The notes beneath the pieces were generated by a model. The model saw only the letters and a program-made list of their open reading frames with translations. It was not told where the DNA came from and did not search any database. From Macrococcus hajekii (GTDB lineage: Bacteria; Bacillota; Bacilli; Staphylococcales; Staphylococcaceae): a stretch of 36,436 nt of DNA. The position numbers were made by a program, and so were the translations under genes. This document shows, one piece after another, positions 23,311 through 33,300 of this stretch; the stretch's first letter is position 1, and each line of letters starts with the position of its first letter. Where the stretch lies: assembly GCF_004359505.1 (NCBI RefSeq), contig NZ_SCWE01000007.1, positions 1 through 36,436 on the forward strand. Direction: 5' to 3'.

Positions 23311-24135
23311 CTATTTAAAATGGTTCAGACAATTACCTTTTTCTACAGTAAAAGATTGGTTATATTCATCAACATCTGATAATTTAACCAGTGAAGTATA
23401 GTCTTCTATTAAGCGATGCTTTACTTCTTTAGATTCTACAAGTACAGATACCCCTGCAACCTTCGCTTTAAACTCACTCATTAAATTCATTACGCCGGTG
23501 ATAGAGCCGCCTGCTCGCATAAAATCATCAACAATCAGCACGTTAGAACCTTCCGGTAATGTCCTTTTTGACAGAACCATCGTCTCAATTTTACGCGATG
23601 AACCTGACACATAATTAATGCTGACAGTAGATCCTTCTGTTACTTTGTTATCCTTTCTGATAACCACGACAGGCAGGTTCATAATATTTGCAACAGCATT
23701 GGCCAGTGATATACCTTTTGTCGCAATAGTAACAATTGCATCAATTTCTCTATCCATATACATAGTCGCGATCAATTCACCTACTTGGCCAAGTAACCGC
23801 GGATTTCCTACCATATCAGACATGAACAAATAGCCGCCGGGTAATAAACGATCATTTTCCTGCAGTCTTTCTATCAGATGTTCTATCAGACTTTCAGCTT
23901 CTTCCTTGTACATCTTAGGCTTAAAAGTCACACCTCCGCTTGCTCCAGCGGTCGTCACAATAATACCCACCTTCTCTTTAAGAAACGTCTCTTTTATGAT
24001 CTGAATATCTTCACTTATAGAAGACTTTGCCTGATCAAATTTCTGTACAAAGAAAGTGAGGGGCACTAATTCATTAGGATGGCGCAATAAATAGCTTGTC
24101 ATATAGACAATTCTTTCACTCCGTTTAAACTTCAT
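23311..24135 (-). CDS. purR: Purine operon repressor PurR
   Basis: PurR of the Bacillus type represses purine synthesis genes by binding PurBoxes; PRPP relieves repression. The 274-residue protein has a winged-helix N-terminus (about 1-75, MKFKRSERIVYMTSYLLRHP) and a phosphoribosyltransferase-like domain with the PRPP loop VLIVDDFMRAGGSITG (about 199-214). GAGG lies seven bases before ATG. The promoter carries an inverted pair of PurBox-like elements, one strong and one degenerate, indicating autoregulation. prs, which supplies the inducer PRPP, is nearby. Confidence 0.97.
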   Translation of the reverse strand: MKFKRSERIVYMTSYLLRHPNELVPLTFFVQKFDQAKSSISEDIQIIKETFLKEKVGIIVTTAGASGGVTFKPKMYKEEAESLIEHLIERLQENDRLLPGGYLFMSDMVGNPRLLGQVGELIATMYMDREIDAIVTIATKGISLANAVANIMNLPVVVIRKDNKVTEGSTVSINYVSGSSRKIETMVLSKRTLPEGSNVLIVDDFMRAGGSITGVMNLMSEFKAKVAGVSVLVESKEVKHRLIEDYTSLVKLSDVDEYNQSFTVEKGNCLNHFK

Positions 24136-24150
24136 TCTTTAGCCTCATTT

Positions 24151-24195
24151 ACGTATGTTTTAAATATAATATAACATAAACGTTCGGTTTTTCAA
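24151..24195 (-). promoter_or_regulatory. purR promoter with PurBox pair
   Basis: On the minus strand a -35 TTGAAA (24195-24190) and -10 TATATT (24173-24168) have a 16-bp spacer. The spacer contains AAACCGAACGTTT, matching the PurBox AWWWCCGAACWWT closely at 24187-24181. An inverted, degenerate copy (ACGTATGTTT, plus strand, 24151-24160) lies 17 bp away, the expected arrangement for PurR. Confidence 0.75.
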
Positions 24196-24197
24196 GT

Positions 24198-25049
24198 TTA
24201 TCCGAGTAAACGAATCATATAGACTTCCTTGCAGCAGCCTTTCAGCGCATTGACTACGCTTTTGGCCTGTCTTTCTTTGCTGGCCAGTCCGTATACTGTA
24301 GGCCCACTGCCACTCATCATCGTCGCATCAATCCCAGCTTTTTGCATCGTCTCTTTGAGTGATTGAATAACCGGATGCATCTCAATGGTCACTTTCTCAA
24401 GTGTATTACCCAGACTATTAATCAATAGCTGATAATCTCCCGTCTCAAGTGCTTCTATACATTGAGTAGTAGGTATCTTTTTATCCTCACTACTTACTTT
24501 AAGCGCGCCATAAACATCTGCCGTTGAGACACTGATGTCAGGCTTCGCGAGTACCACCCATGCAGCTGGAGGCTTCGGCAGAGGGGTCAGTTTCTCTCCT
24601 CGGCCTTTGCACAAAGCCGTTTTACCGTACACACAAAAAGGAATGTCAGAACCAATTTCAGCTGAAAGCTCACTTAATTCTTCTAATGATAAGCCAAGTT
24701 CGAATAATCGGTTCATCCCTCGAAGCGTAGCGGCTGCATCGCTCGAGCCTCCAGCTAGACCTGCTGCAATGGGAATTGCTTTATCAAGCGTAATAGTAAC
24801 CCCTTGCTTAATCTGATAGCGATCCATCATCAATTTAGCCGCTTTATAAGCTAAATTACGGTGATCAGTCGGTACGTATCGATGCTCTACCTTCAATACA
24901 ATTTTCTTATCTTTTCTCTTTTCAAGTGTCAATCGATCGTTTAAATCTACAGTTGTCATGATCATCTCAACTTCATGATAACCATCTTCACGTTTATAAA
25001 GTGTATCTAGCGTTAAGTTAATTTTGGCTGGTGCTTTTTCGTAAATCAT
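24198..25049 (-). CDS. ispE: 4-diphosphocytidyl-2-C-methyl-D-erythritol kinase
   Basis: IspE phosphorylates CDP-methylerythritol in the non-mevalonate isoprenoid pathway. The 283-residue GHMP kinase shows [20 protein letters not shown] (5-24), the ATP loop [14 protein letters not shown] (about 92-105) and [11 protein letters not shown] near the C-terminus. Staphylococci are generally reported to use mevalonate for isoprenoids and to keep an IspE-like protein at this locus, so the in vivo role may be different and is uncertain. GAGG lies about seven bases before ATG. Its own compact promoter lies downstream of the veg terminator. Confidence 0.9.
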   Translation of the reverse strand: MIYEKAPAKINLTLDTLYKREDGYHEVEMIMTTVDLNDRLTLEKRKDKKIVLKVEHRYVPTDHRNLAYKAAKLMMDRYQIKQGVTITLDKAIPIAAGLAGGSSDAAATLRGMNRLFELGLSLEELSELSAEIGSDIPFCVYGKTALCKGRGEKLTPLPKPPAAWVVLAKPDISVSTADVYGALKVSSEDKKIPTTQCIEALETGDYQLLINSLGNTLEKVTIEMHPVIQSLKETMQKAGIDATMMSGSGPTVYGLASKERQAKSVVNALKGCCKEVYMIRLLG

Positions 25050-25079
25050 CCCTCGTCCTCACTTAAAATTAATAGTACA

Positions 25080-25088
25080 ATTCTATCA
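25080..25088 (-). promoter_or_regulatory. Extended -10 promoter for ispE
   Basis: The minus strand reads TGATAGAAT (25088-25080), an extended -10 with one mismatch to TATAAT. No good -35 is seen at 17 bp. The predicted start near 25073 gives a leader of about 24 nt. Confidence 0.45.
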
Positions 25089-25116
25089 TATTTATGAATG
25101 GTTGGGAGCGCCAAAT

Positions 25117-25144
25117 AAAAAAAGCATATCCTAAGATATGCTTT
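25117..25144 (-). terminator. Terminator after veg
   Basis: A stem AAAGCATATC/GATATGCTTT with a four-base loop is followed by T-rich sequence on the minus strand, starting 10 bases after the veg stop. Confidence 0.88.
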
Positions 25145-25154
25145 GCTCGTTATG

Positions 25155-25418
25155 TTATTGAACGAGGAATTCCTCTTGATTTTCATCGACAAATGTCACT
25201 TGGACATTCTCTGTCAGCACGTCAGTATATGTATAAGACACGCGTTCAAAATTGTGCTGGCTTTGATCAAGCTCAACAATGAAAACTGATGGATAAGTTT
25301 CTTTCAAGACACCGCGGCGCTCGATTAACTTCTTACGGCCTCCATTAGCTCTAAGTACAATACGGTTTCCTAACTGACAATCAAGAATTTTTTTGATGTC
25401 TATTAATGTCTTTGGCAT
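25155..25418 (-). CDS. veg: Veg protein
   Basis: Veg is a small, strongly expressed protein conserved in Bacillales; in B. subtilis it stimulates biofilm matrix genes, and its biochemical role is not settled. The 87-residue sequence [20 protein letters not shown] followed by [20 protein letters not shown] is typical. Residues 40-80 look like a small beta fold, [26 protein letters not shown] precedes ATG. Two near-consensus promoters and a dedicated terminator make it a monocistronic, highly transcribed gene, as in Bacillus. Confidence 0.95.
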   Translation of the reverse strand: MPKTLIDIKKILDCQLGNRIVLRANGGRKKLIERRGVLKETYPSVFIVELDQSQHNFERVSYTYTDVLTENVQVTFVDENQEEFLVQ

Positions 25419-25444
25419 ATTGACCCCACCTCGCTATGAGGAAA

Positions 25445-25473
25445 ATTATATCATTTTTATAGTAATTAGTCAA
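25445..25473 (-). promoter_or_regulatory. Proximal veg promoter
   Basis: A minus-strand -35 TTGACT (25473-25468), a 17-bp spacer ending TGA and a consensus -10 TATAAT (25450-25445) predict a start near 25438, about 20 bases before the veg ATG. Confidence 0.85.
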
Positions 25474-25484
25474 ATAAAATTTAA

Positions 25485-25513
25485 ATTTTATCAAGTCCAG
25501 ACGAGGTTGTCAA
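25485..25513 (-). promoter_or_regulatory. Distal veg promoter
   Basis: A consensus -35 TTGACA (25513-25508), a 17-bp spacer and a -10 TAAAAT (25490-25485) lie 40 bp upstream of the proximal promoter, directly after the rsmA stop. The tandem pair repeats the arrangement known for B. subtilis veg. Confidence 0.85.
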
Positions 25514-25518
25514 TATAT

Positions 25519-26418
<900 letters not shown>

Positions 26419-26949
26419 TCACTTTATCGCTTTTTTTACATCTTCCTCAGTGACACCGAACGCATTAAGTCTATGAAATAATTGCTTACCGTTACAGTAA
26501 CCTATCTTAAGCTTACTGCATACCTTTGCTCTTCTTTCCTTTGCGCCGGGACCTATGATAAGTCCAAGGTCGACCAGCAGTTGTTTACTGATTGTTTCCA
26601 CATCACTATCGAACGGGGTGCTTACATTAATCAGCGCCTCTTCAATTGCCGCGAGTGGCGCGTGTTCAATTCCAATTTTACCTCGTTTATTGCGTGCAAT
26701 GGATGCATCAATAAATGCTTGTTTAGCACCTGGCACTCGTTTTTCAATGGTCGTTCTGATTTTATTACCCGGGTAATCAGGGTCAGTCAGGATGATGACA
26801 CCTCTTTTTTCAGCTGCATGCTCAATCGTCTGCAGCGTTGCTTCATTGATAGCTGAACCATTCGTTTCAATCGTATCACAGTCAACAGCCTGCTTCACTC
26901 TGACCGTATCATCTTTTCCTTCAACGATTACAATTTCATTTATTTTCAT
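26419..26949 (-). CDS. rnmV: Ribonuclease M5
   Basis: RNase M5 performs the final maturation of 5S rRNA, of which two genes lie in this window. I start it at ATG 26949 (MKINEIVIVEGKDD), preceded by GGTGAT. An ATG at 26991 falls in the upstream inverted repeat and has no binding site. Length is 176 residues. The Toprim domain shows the catalytic glutamate in IVEGKDD (E10) and LTDPDYPGNKIR (about 53-64). The C-terminal M5 domain ends with KIGYCNGKQLFHRLNAFGVT. It lies between tatD and rsmA, as in Bacillus. Confidence 0.96.
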   Translation of the reverse strand: MKINEIVIVEGKDDTVRVKQAVDCDTIETNGSAINEATLQTIEHAAEKRGVIILTDPDYPGNKIRTTIEKRVPGAKQAFIDASIARNKRGKIGIEHAPLAAIEEALINVSTPFDSDVETISKQLLVDLGLIIGPGAKERRAKVCSKLKIGYCNGKQLFHRLNAFGVTEEDVKKAIK

Positions 26950-26964
26950 ATTATCACCCGTCCC

Positions 26965-26973
26965 ATTATAGCA
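26965..26973 (-). promoter_or_regulatory. Extended -10 promoter for rnmV-rsmA
   Basis: The minus strand reads TGCTATAAT (26973-26965), a perfect extended -10. The -35 position lies within the adjacent inverted repeat and shows no match. Confidence 0.45.
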
Positions 26974-26976
26974 TAA

Positions 26977-27008
26977 CAGGCAGAAATCCATTGCCGGATT
27001 TCTGCCTG
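26977..27008 (-). repeat. Perfect 13-bp inverted repeat between tatD and rnmV
   Basis: The arms CAGGCAGAAATCC and GGATTTCTGCCTG are fully complementary with a six-base loop. It begins four bases after the tatD stop. On the minus strand it is followed by TTATGCTATAAT rather than a T run, so it is a weak terminator at best. It lies immediately next to the rnmV -10 element. Confidence 0.7.
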
Positions 27009-27012
27009 ATAA

Positions 27013-27777
27013 TCATAGATTAAATAATCGTTCAGCATTACGAGTCGTAGCTGCTGCAAGCTCCTCATAACTTATGCCACGTAAGTCTGCAATCTCTTCA
27101 GCGACCAGCTTGACGTAAGCAGGTTCATTTCTTTTGCCTCTATAAGGATGAGGCGTAAGATAAGGGGCGTCCGTTTCAACAATGAGCTTGTCGAGCGGCA
27201 CATGTTTTGCCACTTCTTTTGGTTGCTTTGCATTTTTGAATGTGACAGGTCCTCCTAATGAGATAATGAAGTTCATTTTCAGAATTTCATCACAAATTTC
27301 TGTTGAACCACTAAAACTATGCATTACACCTCCTACTTCAGCCGCATTCTCTTCTTTTAGAATATCAACAACGTCTTGTGTAGCTTCCCGGTTATGAATC
27401 ACGATAGGTTTCTTCAGTTCTTTTGCGAGTGTAATTTGACGACGGAAGACTTCCTGCTGAATATCTTTCGGTGATTTATCCCAGTGATAATCCAGACCCA
27501 TCTCACCAATCGCCACAACTTTCGGATGACCGGCAAGTTCTTTAATCCATTCATAATACTCATCCGTAAAATCAATCGCGTCAACCGGGTGCCAGCCAAT
27601 TACACCATAAATGAATTCATACTGATCGATAAGTGTCATCGTGCGCTTAATCGTCTTCTCATCAAAACCTACGACAATCATACGGTCAATTCCCGCTTCC
27701 AGTGCGCGATCGATGACCACCTGTAAGTCTTCATCGTATTGATCGGCATTTAAGTGTACATGTGTATCGATTAGCAT
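27013..27777 (-). CDS. tatD: TatD-family metal-dependent nuclease
   Basis: TatD-family proteins are amidohydrolase-fold 3'-5' DNA exonucleases or deoxyribonucleases (YabD in Bacillus). The start is ATG 27777 (MLIDTHVHLNADQYD), with GGAG seven bases upstream. The ATG at 27828 lies inside metG. The 254-residue protein has metal ligands in DTHVHL (H6, H8), GEMGLDYHWDKSP, PIVIHNREA, GGVMHSFSGS and VETDAPYLTPHPYRGKRNEP. It begins 10 bases after metG and is likely cotranscribed with it. Confidence 0.95.
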   Translation of the reverse strand: MLIDTHVHLNADQYDEDLQVVIDRALEAGIDRMIVVGFDEKTIKRTMTLIDQYEFIYGVIGWHPVDAIDFTDEYYEWIKELAGHPKVVAIGEMGLDYHWDKSPKDIQQEVFRRQITLAKELKKPIVIHNREATQDVVDILKEENAAEVGGVMHSFSGSTEICDEILKMNFIISLGGPVTFKNAKQPKEVAKHVPLDKLIVETDAPYLTPHPYRGKRNEPAYVKLVAEEIADLRGISYEELAAATTRNAERLFNL

Positions 27778-27787
27778 TTCATCACTC

Positions 27788-29767
<1,980 letters not shown>

Positions 29768-29778
29768 TTATGGTATTT

Positions 29779-29807
29779 AATATACAGAAAATACCCTTAC
29801 AATTCAA
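29779..29807 (-). promoter_or_regulatory. Promoter for metG-tatD
   Basis: A minus-strand -35 TTGAAT (29807-29802), a 17-bp spacer and a -10 TATATT (29784-29779) are followed by a predicted start near 29772 and a short leader. A TTCGACA copy lies just upstream at 29824-29830. Confidence 0.6.
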
Positions 29808-29823
29808 TTCCTTTAAATGTAAA

Positions 29824-29972
29824 TTCGACATTAATAATAAATAATAGTTGTCGAACTTTATTACCATTATGTTACATTACGTAAAATATGATAGATATTT
29901 ATTGACATTGTATATTTATGGTAGTATATTCGTAATACGACAAATGTCGAATATTAAATAAAAAATGTCGAA
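29824..29972. repeat. Four copies of TGTCGAA in the metG-abrB intergenic region
   Basis: The motif occurs as TTCGACA at 29824-29830 (inverted) and as TGTCGAA at 29849-29855, 29945-29951 and 29966-29972. The first two form an inverted pair 18 bp apart; the last two are direct repeats exactly 21 bp apart. A partial inverted copy CGACA at 29938-29942 faces the third. The region is otherwise AT-rich and noncoding. Confidence 0.8.
29902..29930 (+). promoter_or_regulatory. Promoter for abrB
   Basis: A consensus -35 TTGACA (29902-29907), a 17-bp spacer and a -10 TATATT (29925-29930) are present. The predicted start is near 29937, so two TGTCGAA copies lie in the first 35 transcribed bases, a position suited to repression. 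Confidence 0.8.
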
Positions 29973-30004
29973 TTAGTAAATGATTCAACAGGAGGATATA
30001 TATA

Positions 30005-30289
30005 ATGAAATCTACAGGAATTGTAAGAAAAGTTGATGAACTTGGACGTGTCGTTATTCCGATCGAATTGCGTCGTATTTTAGATATCGCAGAAAAAGAT
30101 GCTTTAGAAATCTACACAGATGCTGATAAAATTATTTTAAAAAAATACAAACCAAGCATGACTTGTGCTGTAACAGGTGATGTATCTGAAGATAATTACT
30201 TACTGGCAGGCGGCAAACTTGTCTTAAGTAAAGAAGGCGCAGATCAACTGATCAAAGAAATTCAAGAACGTGAAAAAAACGCTAAATAA
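30005..30289 (+). CDS. abrB: AbrB-family transition state regulator
   Basis: AbrB proteins are dimeric or tetrameric DNA-binding regulators of the looped-hinge, swapped-hairpin fold. The 94-residue protein has the N-terminal DNA-binding domain MKSTGIVRKVDELGRVVIPI followed by ELRRILDIAEKDALEIYTD (1-50), and a C-terminal part with CAVTGDVSEDNYLLAGGKLV. The length matches Bacillus AbrB (about 94-96). AGGAGG lies upstream of ATG at normal spacing. It is the only plus-strand protein gene here, between rsmI and metG as in B. subtilis. Autoregulation is plausible given the TGTCGAA repeats. Targets in a non-sporulating host are unknown. Confidence 0.95.
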   Translation: MKSTGIVRKVDELGRVVIPIELRRILDIAEKDALEIYTDADKIILKKYKPSMTCAVTGDVSEDNYLLAGGKLVLSKEGADQLIKEIQEREKNAK

Positions 30290-30294
30290 TGAAC

Positions 30295-30332
30295 AAGGGC
30301 CCTCGCGCATTAAGCGCTTGGGCCTTTATTAT
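30295..30332 (+). terminator. abrB terminator overlapping the rsmI end
   Basis: A GC-rich hairpin, AAGGGCCC with GGGCCTT around an inner GCGC/GCGC stem, is followed by TTATTATT on the plus strand. It contains the last codons and stop of rsmI from the other strand. The T run is weak in both directions. Confidence 0.7.
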
Positions 30333-31158
30333 TAATATGATAACTATCATAGATTTCTCTTTTTTTCATATTCCGGTCTAGCGCAACCTGCTTGATGGCT
30401 TCTTTTGAAGAATAATCATCTTTAATATAATGTTCGACATGCGCATTTATGGATAGCGTCGCCCACCACCTCTCTTCTTCCATCATTTCATACTGTCCGT
30501 CTATAACGATAACAAATTCTCCTTTTAGAGGAATATGTTCTTCCAGTTGCGATAAAAGTTCAGTGACAGGTGCAGTGACGACTTGCTCAAACCTCTTAGT
30601 TAACTCTCGACCAAGTGAAACAATTCGGTTTTCATCAATCTTCTGTATAGTCTGTAATGTGTCCTTCACACGGTAAGGTGATTCATATAATATGATCGAG
30701 TGAGGTTCTTTCATTAAAGACGAGAGTTTACTCGTTTTCTCGTTGTCTTTACGTGGCAGAAAGCCAGAGAACAAAAAAGAATATGAAGAGAGGCCACTCG
30801 TCATTAAGGCCGTCAGTGCTGCATTAGGGCCAGGTACTGTCTCTACTTGCAGTCCGGCCTTACGCACAGCATTAACCAGCTCGTAACCAGGGTCACTGAT
30901 AAGTGGCAGCCCGGCATCTGAAACTAATGCAATCGATAAGCCTTCCTGCAGCTTCTCAACCAGCTGTTCTGTCATCTTATCCTTATTATGTTCATGATAA
31001 CTTTTAAGCGGTGTATCGATACCATAATGATGTGTCAACTTACCTGTAACTCGTGTATCCTCACAGGCAATCAGATCCACTTCCTTTAAGATTCTCACTG
31101 CACGAAAAGTCATATCCTCCAGATTGCCGATAGGTGTGCCTACTAAATATAATGTCAT
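30310..31158 (-). CDS. rsmI: 16S rRNA 2'-O-ribose C1402 methyltransferase
   Basis: RsmI methylates the ribose of C1402 in the 16S decoding region. The 282-residue protein is a tetrapyrrole-methylase-fold enzyme with [19 protein letters not shown] (3-21), [32 protein letters not shown] (about 95-113) and [16 protein letters not shown]. Its start overlaps the GIY-YIG gene stop as ATGA. The last residues (NNKGPSA) and stop are encoded inside the terminator hairpin of convergent abrB, so its 3' end is constrained by RNA structure. Confidence 0.97.
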   Translation of the reverse strand: MTLYLVGTPIGNLEDMTFRAVRILKEVDLIACEDTRVTGKLTHHYGIDTPLKSYHEHNKDKMTEQLVEKLQEGLSIALVSDAGLPLISDPGYELVNAVRKAGLQVETVPGPNAALTALMTSGLSSYSFLFSGFLPRKDNEKTSKLSSLMKEPHSIILYESPYRVKDTLQTIQKIDENRIVSLGRELTKRFEQVVTAPVTELLSQLEEHIPLKGEFVIVIDGQYEMMEEERWWATLSINAHVEHYIKDDYSSKEAIKQVALDRNMKKREIYDSYHINNKGPSA

Positions 31159-31409
31159 GCTTTCACCCCTTTAATCAATTGCTCTTTTTCTTTTCTCGTT
31201 AGCTGCTTAATCGCATATTCACGCTGCATGGCTTCTCTTTTTGTTGGAAAGCTTTCACTGTATATTCTTCTGACGGGCAATCGATTTCGTGTATACTTTG
31301 CCCCTTTGCCTGTGTTATGAACAGCGAGTCTCCTATCGAGATCCGTTGTATATCCGGTATAAAATGTCCCATCCGCGCATTCAAGTATGTAAATAAAGTG
31401 TTCAGCCAT
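31155..31409 (-). CDS. GIY-YIG nuclease-domain protein (YazA/UPF0213 family)
   Basis: A small protein with a GIY-YIG domain; members are structure-specific nucleases or of unknown function. The start is ATG 31409 ([20 protein letters not shown]), with GAGGT upstream; this ATG overlaps the methyltransferase end by eight bases. The 84 residues hold the two motif halves FIYIL and [17 protein letters not shown], a conserved arginine and [20 protein letters not shown] longer reading up to 31496 would run through the neighbouring gene and lacks a binding site. The location between the methyltransferase and rsmI matches B. subtilis yazA. Confidence 0.92.
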   Translation of the reverse strand: MAEHFIYILECADGTFYTGYTTDLDRRLAVHNTGKGAKYTRNRLPVRRIYSESFPTKREAMQREYAIKQLTRKEKEQLIKGVKA

Positions 31410-32130
31410 AATAAACCTCGTGCATCTCACTGCTATATGTACCATCTGCAGCATAAATATAAAATGGCGGCATGACCTTACAGTCAGATTTCCCACCTTT
31501 AATGGCTTCTATCACGACAGTTACGGCGTTTGGTTTATCAGGGCGTGAATAAATCGGCCAGATTGTTTTTGGTTCAATTCCGTGAGTCCTCATGCTGACC
31601 AGACAATCTACTAGTCGATCAGCTCTGTGCACCATATAGAGCTTTCCACCTTGTTTCAACAGGTGACGACTTGCAGCAGTGCAGTCATCCAGTGTACACA
31701 TGATCTCGTGACGTGCAATTCGATGGGCTTCTTTCAAATGCTGAAAAGATTGGTTTTCTCTAAAATAAGGTGGATTACAAGTCACTATGTCATATTGACT
31801 CGGTTTATATGATTGAGTCACAGTTCGTAAATCTTTTTCAGTAATAGTAATCTGATGACTTAACTCGTTGTATTCAACTGAGCGTTTGGCCATATCTACT
31901 AATTGGGACTGTATCTCAATGCCTTCGATAGGTATTACTGATTTATCGCTCAGCAGCAATGGAATGATACCATTTCCTGTACAAAGGTCCATTACTTGTC
32001 CCTTCTTAACAGGCTTCACAAAGTGAGCGAGCAGTAATGCATCTGTAGAAAATGAAAACACATCATCATTCTGTATAATACGGATATTCTCTTTAATAAG
32101 TTGATCTAAACGTTCATTAGTTTTTAACAT
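31402..32130 (-). CDS. trmN6: tRNA1(Val)-type adenine N6-methyltransferase (YabB family)
   Basis: A SAM-dependent methyltransferase, by similarity to E. coli TrmN6 probably modifying an adenine next to the anticodon in a tRNA; the substrate here is inferred. The 242-residue protein has the SAM motif [16 protein letters not shown] (about 46-61) and the N6-adenine motif CNPPYF (about 124-129). The start is ATG 32130, with GGAGG five bases upstream. A GTG at 32142 is in frame but contains that site. The binding site abuts the yabA terminator. Confidence 0.9.
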   Translation of the reverse strand: MLKTNERLDQLIKENIRIIQNDDVFSFSTDALLLAHFVKPVKKGQVMDLCTGNGIIPLLLSDKSVIPIEGIEIQSQLVDMAKRSVEYNELSHQITITEKDLRTVTQSYKPSQYDIVTCNPPYFRENQSFQHLKEAHRIARHEIMCTLDDCTAASRHLLKQGGKLYMVHRADRLVDCLVSMRTHGIEPKTIWPIYSRPDKPNAVTVVIEAIKGGKSDCKVMPPFYIYAADGTYSSEMHEVYYG

Positions 32131-32143
32131 AGTGTCCTCCACT

Positions 32144-32169
32144 AAAAAAAGGCATCGACTGCCTTTTTT
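32144..32169 (-). terminator. Terminator overlapping the yabA stop
   Basis: The arms AAAAAAGGCA and TGCCTTTTTT with loop GTCGA are followed by a T run on the minus strand. The hairpin begins within the yabA stop codon, and the next gene's GGAGG follows four bases after the T run. Confidence 0.8.
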
Positions 32170-32488
32170 AATCTGAATCCAGGAGACTCAGACAGAACAT
32201 ACAATCTCCGCCGCCTCGGTGTTTACCAAACAGTTCACCCCGGCAAATATGAAAACCTTCAGCATAGAGCATAGCCAGGTTATCTTTACTTTGCAGAGAT
32301 TTCATTTTTTTAGGTTGATTTTTTGGATTCTGAATCAATCTCTGAAGATTATCACGTTCCAGCTTGAGCGCAACATTTTCTTCCACAAGTTCAACTGTCT
32401 GCTGCTTGAGAGAGATGAAGCTCTGCTGCAATAATTTCATCTGCTGCTCCATCTCTACTATTTCATTCAATAGCTCATCTCTGTTCAT
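32168..32488 (-). CDS. yabA: Replication initiation control protein YabA
   Basis: YabA bridges DnaA and the DnaN clamp and prevents over-initiation of replication. The 106-residue protein has an N-terminal coiled coil (about 5-55) with leucine-rich heptads that forms a tetramer. A C-terminal zinc domain has the ligands in [20 protein letters not shown] (about 80-99). The start follows a GAGGAG site. Its neighbours holB and tmk are also replication genes, and the holB-ricT-yabA order is conserved in Bacillales. Confidence 0.96.
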   Translation of the reverse strand: MNRDELLNEIVEMEQQMKLLQQSFISLKQQTVELVEENVALKLERDNLQRLIQNPKNQPKKMKSLQSKDNLAMLYAEGFHICRGELFGKHRGGGDCMFCLSLLDSD

Positions 32489-32500
32489 TTATTTAACTCC

Positions 32501-33295
32501 TCACTTGATTTCATCAAGGTGATACTCAATAGGCTGTTCAATGCCCTGAACCTTCACTTGCATCGTTACGTCCAGAATATTAAGTCCAATTACTTTGCCC
32601 GGTCCTTCCGGTGTGTCAATCTTTTGCCCGATATCCGGCAATTTTTGTCGTGTCTCTTCGTAATAATCATTTTCATATTTAAGACAGCACATCAGACGAC
32701 CACATGCACCTGAAATTTTAGAAGGATTAAGAGACAAATTCTGGTCTTTAGCCATTTTAATAGAGACAGGTTCAAAGTCACCAAGGTAAGTGGAGCAGCA
32801 TAGACTACGTCCACATGGTCCAATGCCTCCCAGTATTTTGGCTTCATCTCGTACACCAATCTGACGAAGCTCGATTCTTGTCTTCAGCTCAAAAGCCAGA
32901 CTTTTAACGAGTTCACGAAAATCAATACGCTCACTAGCTGTAAAATTAAAAATAATTTTACCTTTATCGAGCGTGTATTCTGCGTTGACGAGTCCCATAT
33001 CCAGCTTATGTTTAGCAATTAATTCTTTACACCTTGTAAAGGCTTTATCTGCATCAAACATATTGCTTTCGTATTTAACTAAATCTTCTTTCGTTGCACG
33101 ATGCTTAATAGCAGGAACCGGCTGCACAACTGCATCATCCTCAACTTCACGATTGCCGATCACCACTCGTGCGAGCTCTTTACCTCTCTTTGATTCCACT
33201 ACTACATAATCACCAAGTACATACTGTTCATTGTCAGGCATAAAATATTCTGTTTTATCTGCGACATGGTATTTTACACCAATAATTTCTGTCAT
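32501..33295 (-). CDS. ricT: RicT/YaaT (PSP1 domain), regulator of RNA processing
   Basis: RicT forms the Y complex with RicA (YmcA) and RicF (YlbF), which carries iron-sulfur clusters and directs RNase Y cleavage of polycistronic mRNAs. The 264-residue protein has the PSP1 domain and cysteines in GPCGRSLCCSTYLGDF and SGACGRLMCCLKYENDYYEE, plus the downstream GPGKVIGLNIL. I favour ATG 33295, with GGGGTG six bases upstream. A GTG at 33304 overlapping the holB stop is possible, adding three residues. Confidence 0.95.
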   Translation of the reverse strand: MTEIIGVKYHVADKTEYFMPDNEQYVLGDYVVVESKRGKELARVVIGNREVEDDAVVQPVPAIKHRATKEDLVKYESNMFDADKAFTRCKELIAKHKLDMGLVNAEYTLDKGKIIFNFTASERIDFRELVKSLAFELKTRIELRQIGVRDEAKILGGIGPCGRSLCCSTYLGDFEPVSIKMAKDQNLSLNPSKISGACGRLMCCLKYENDYYEETRQKLPDIGQKIDTPEGPGKVIGLNILDVTMQVKVQGIEQPIEYHLDEIK

Positions 33296-33300
33296 GTCTT

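Noticed and set aside
31410-31496. Longer start for the GIY-YIG protein
   Set aside because: The extension lies entirely within the methyltransferase gene in another frame and lacks a binding site; the domain begins at ATG 31409.
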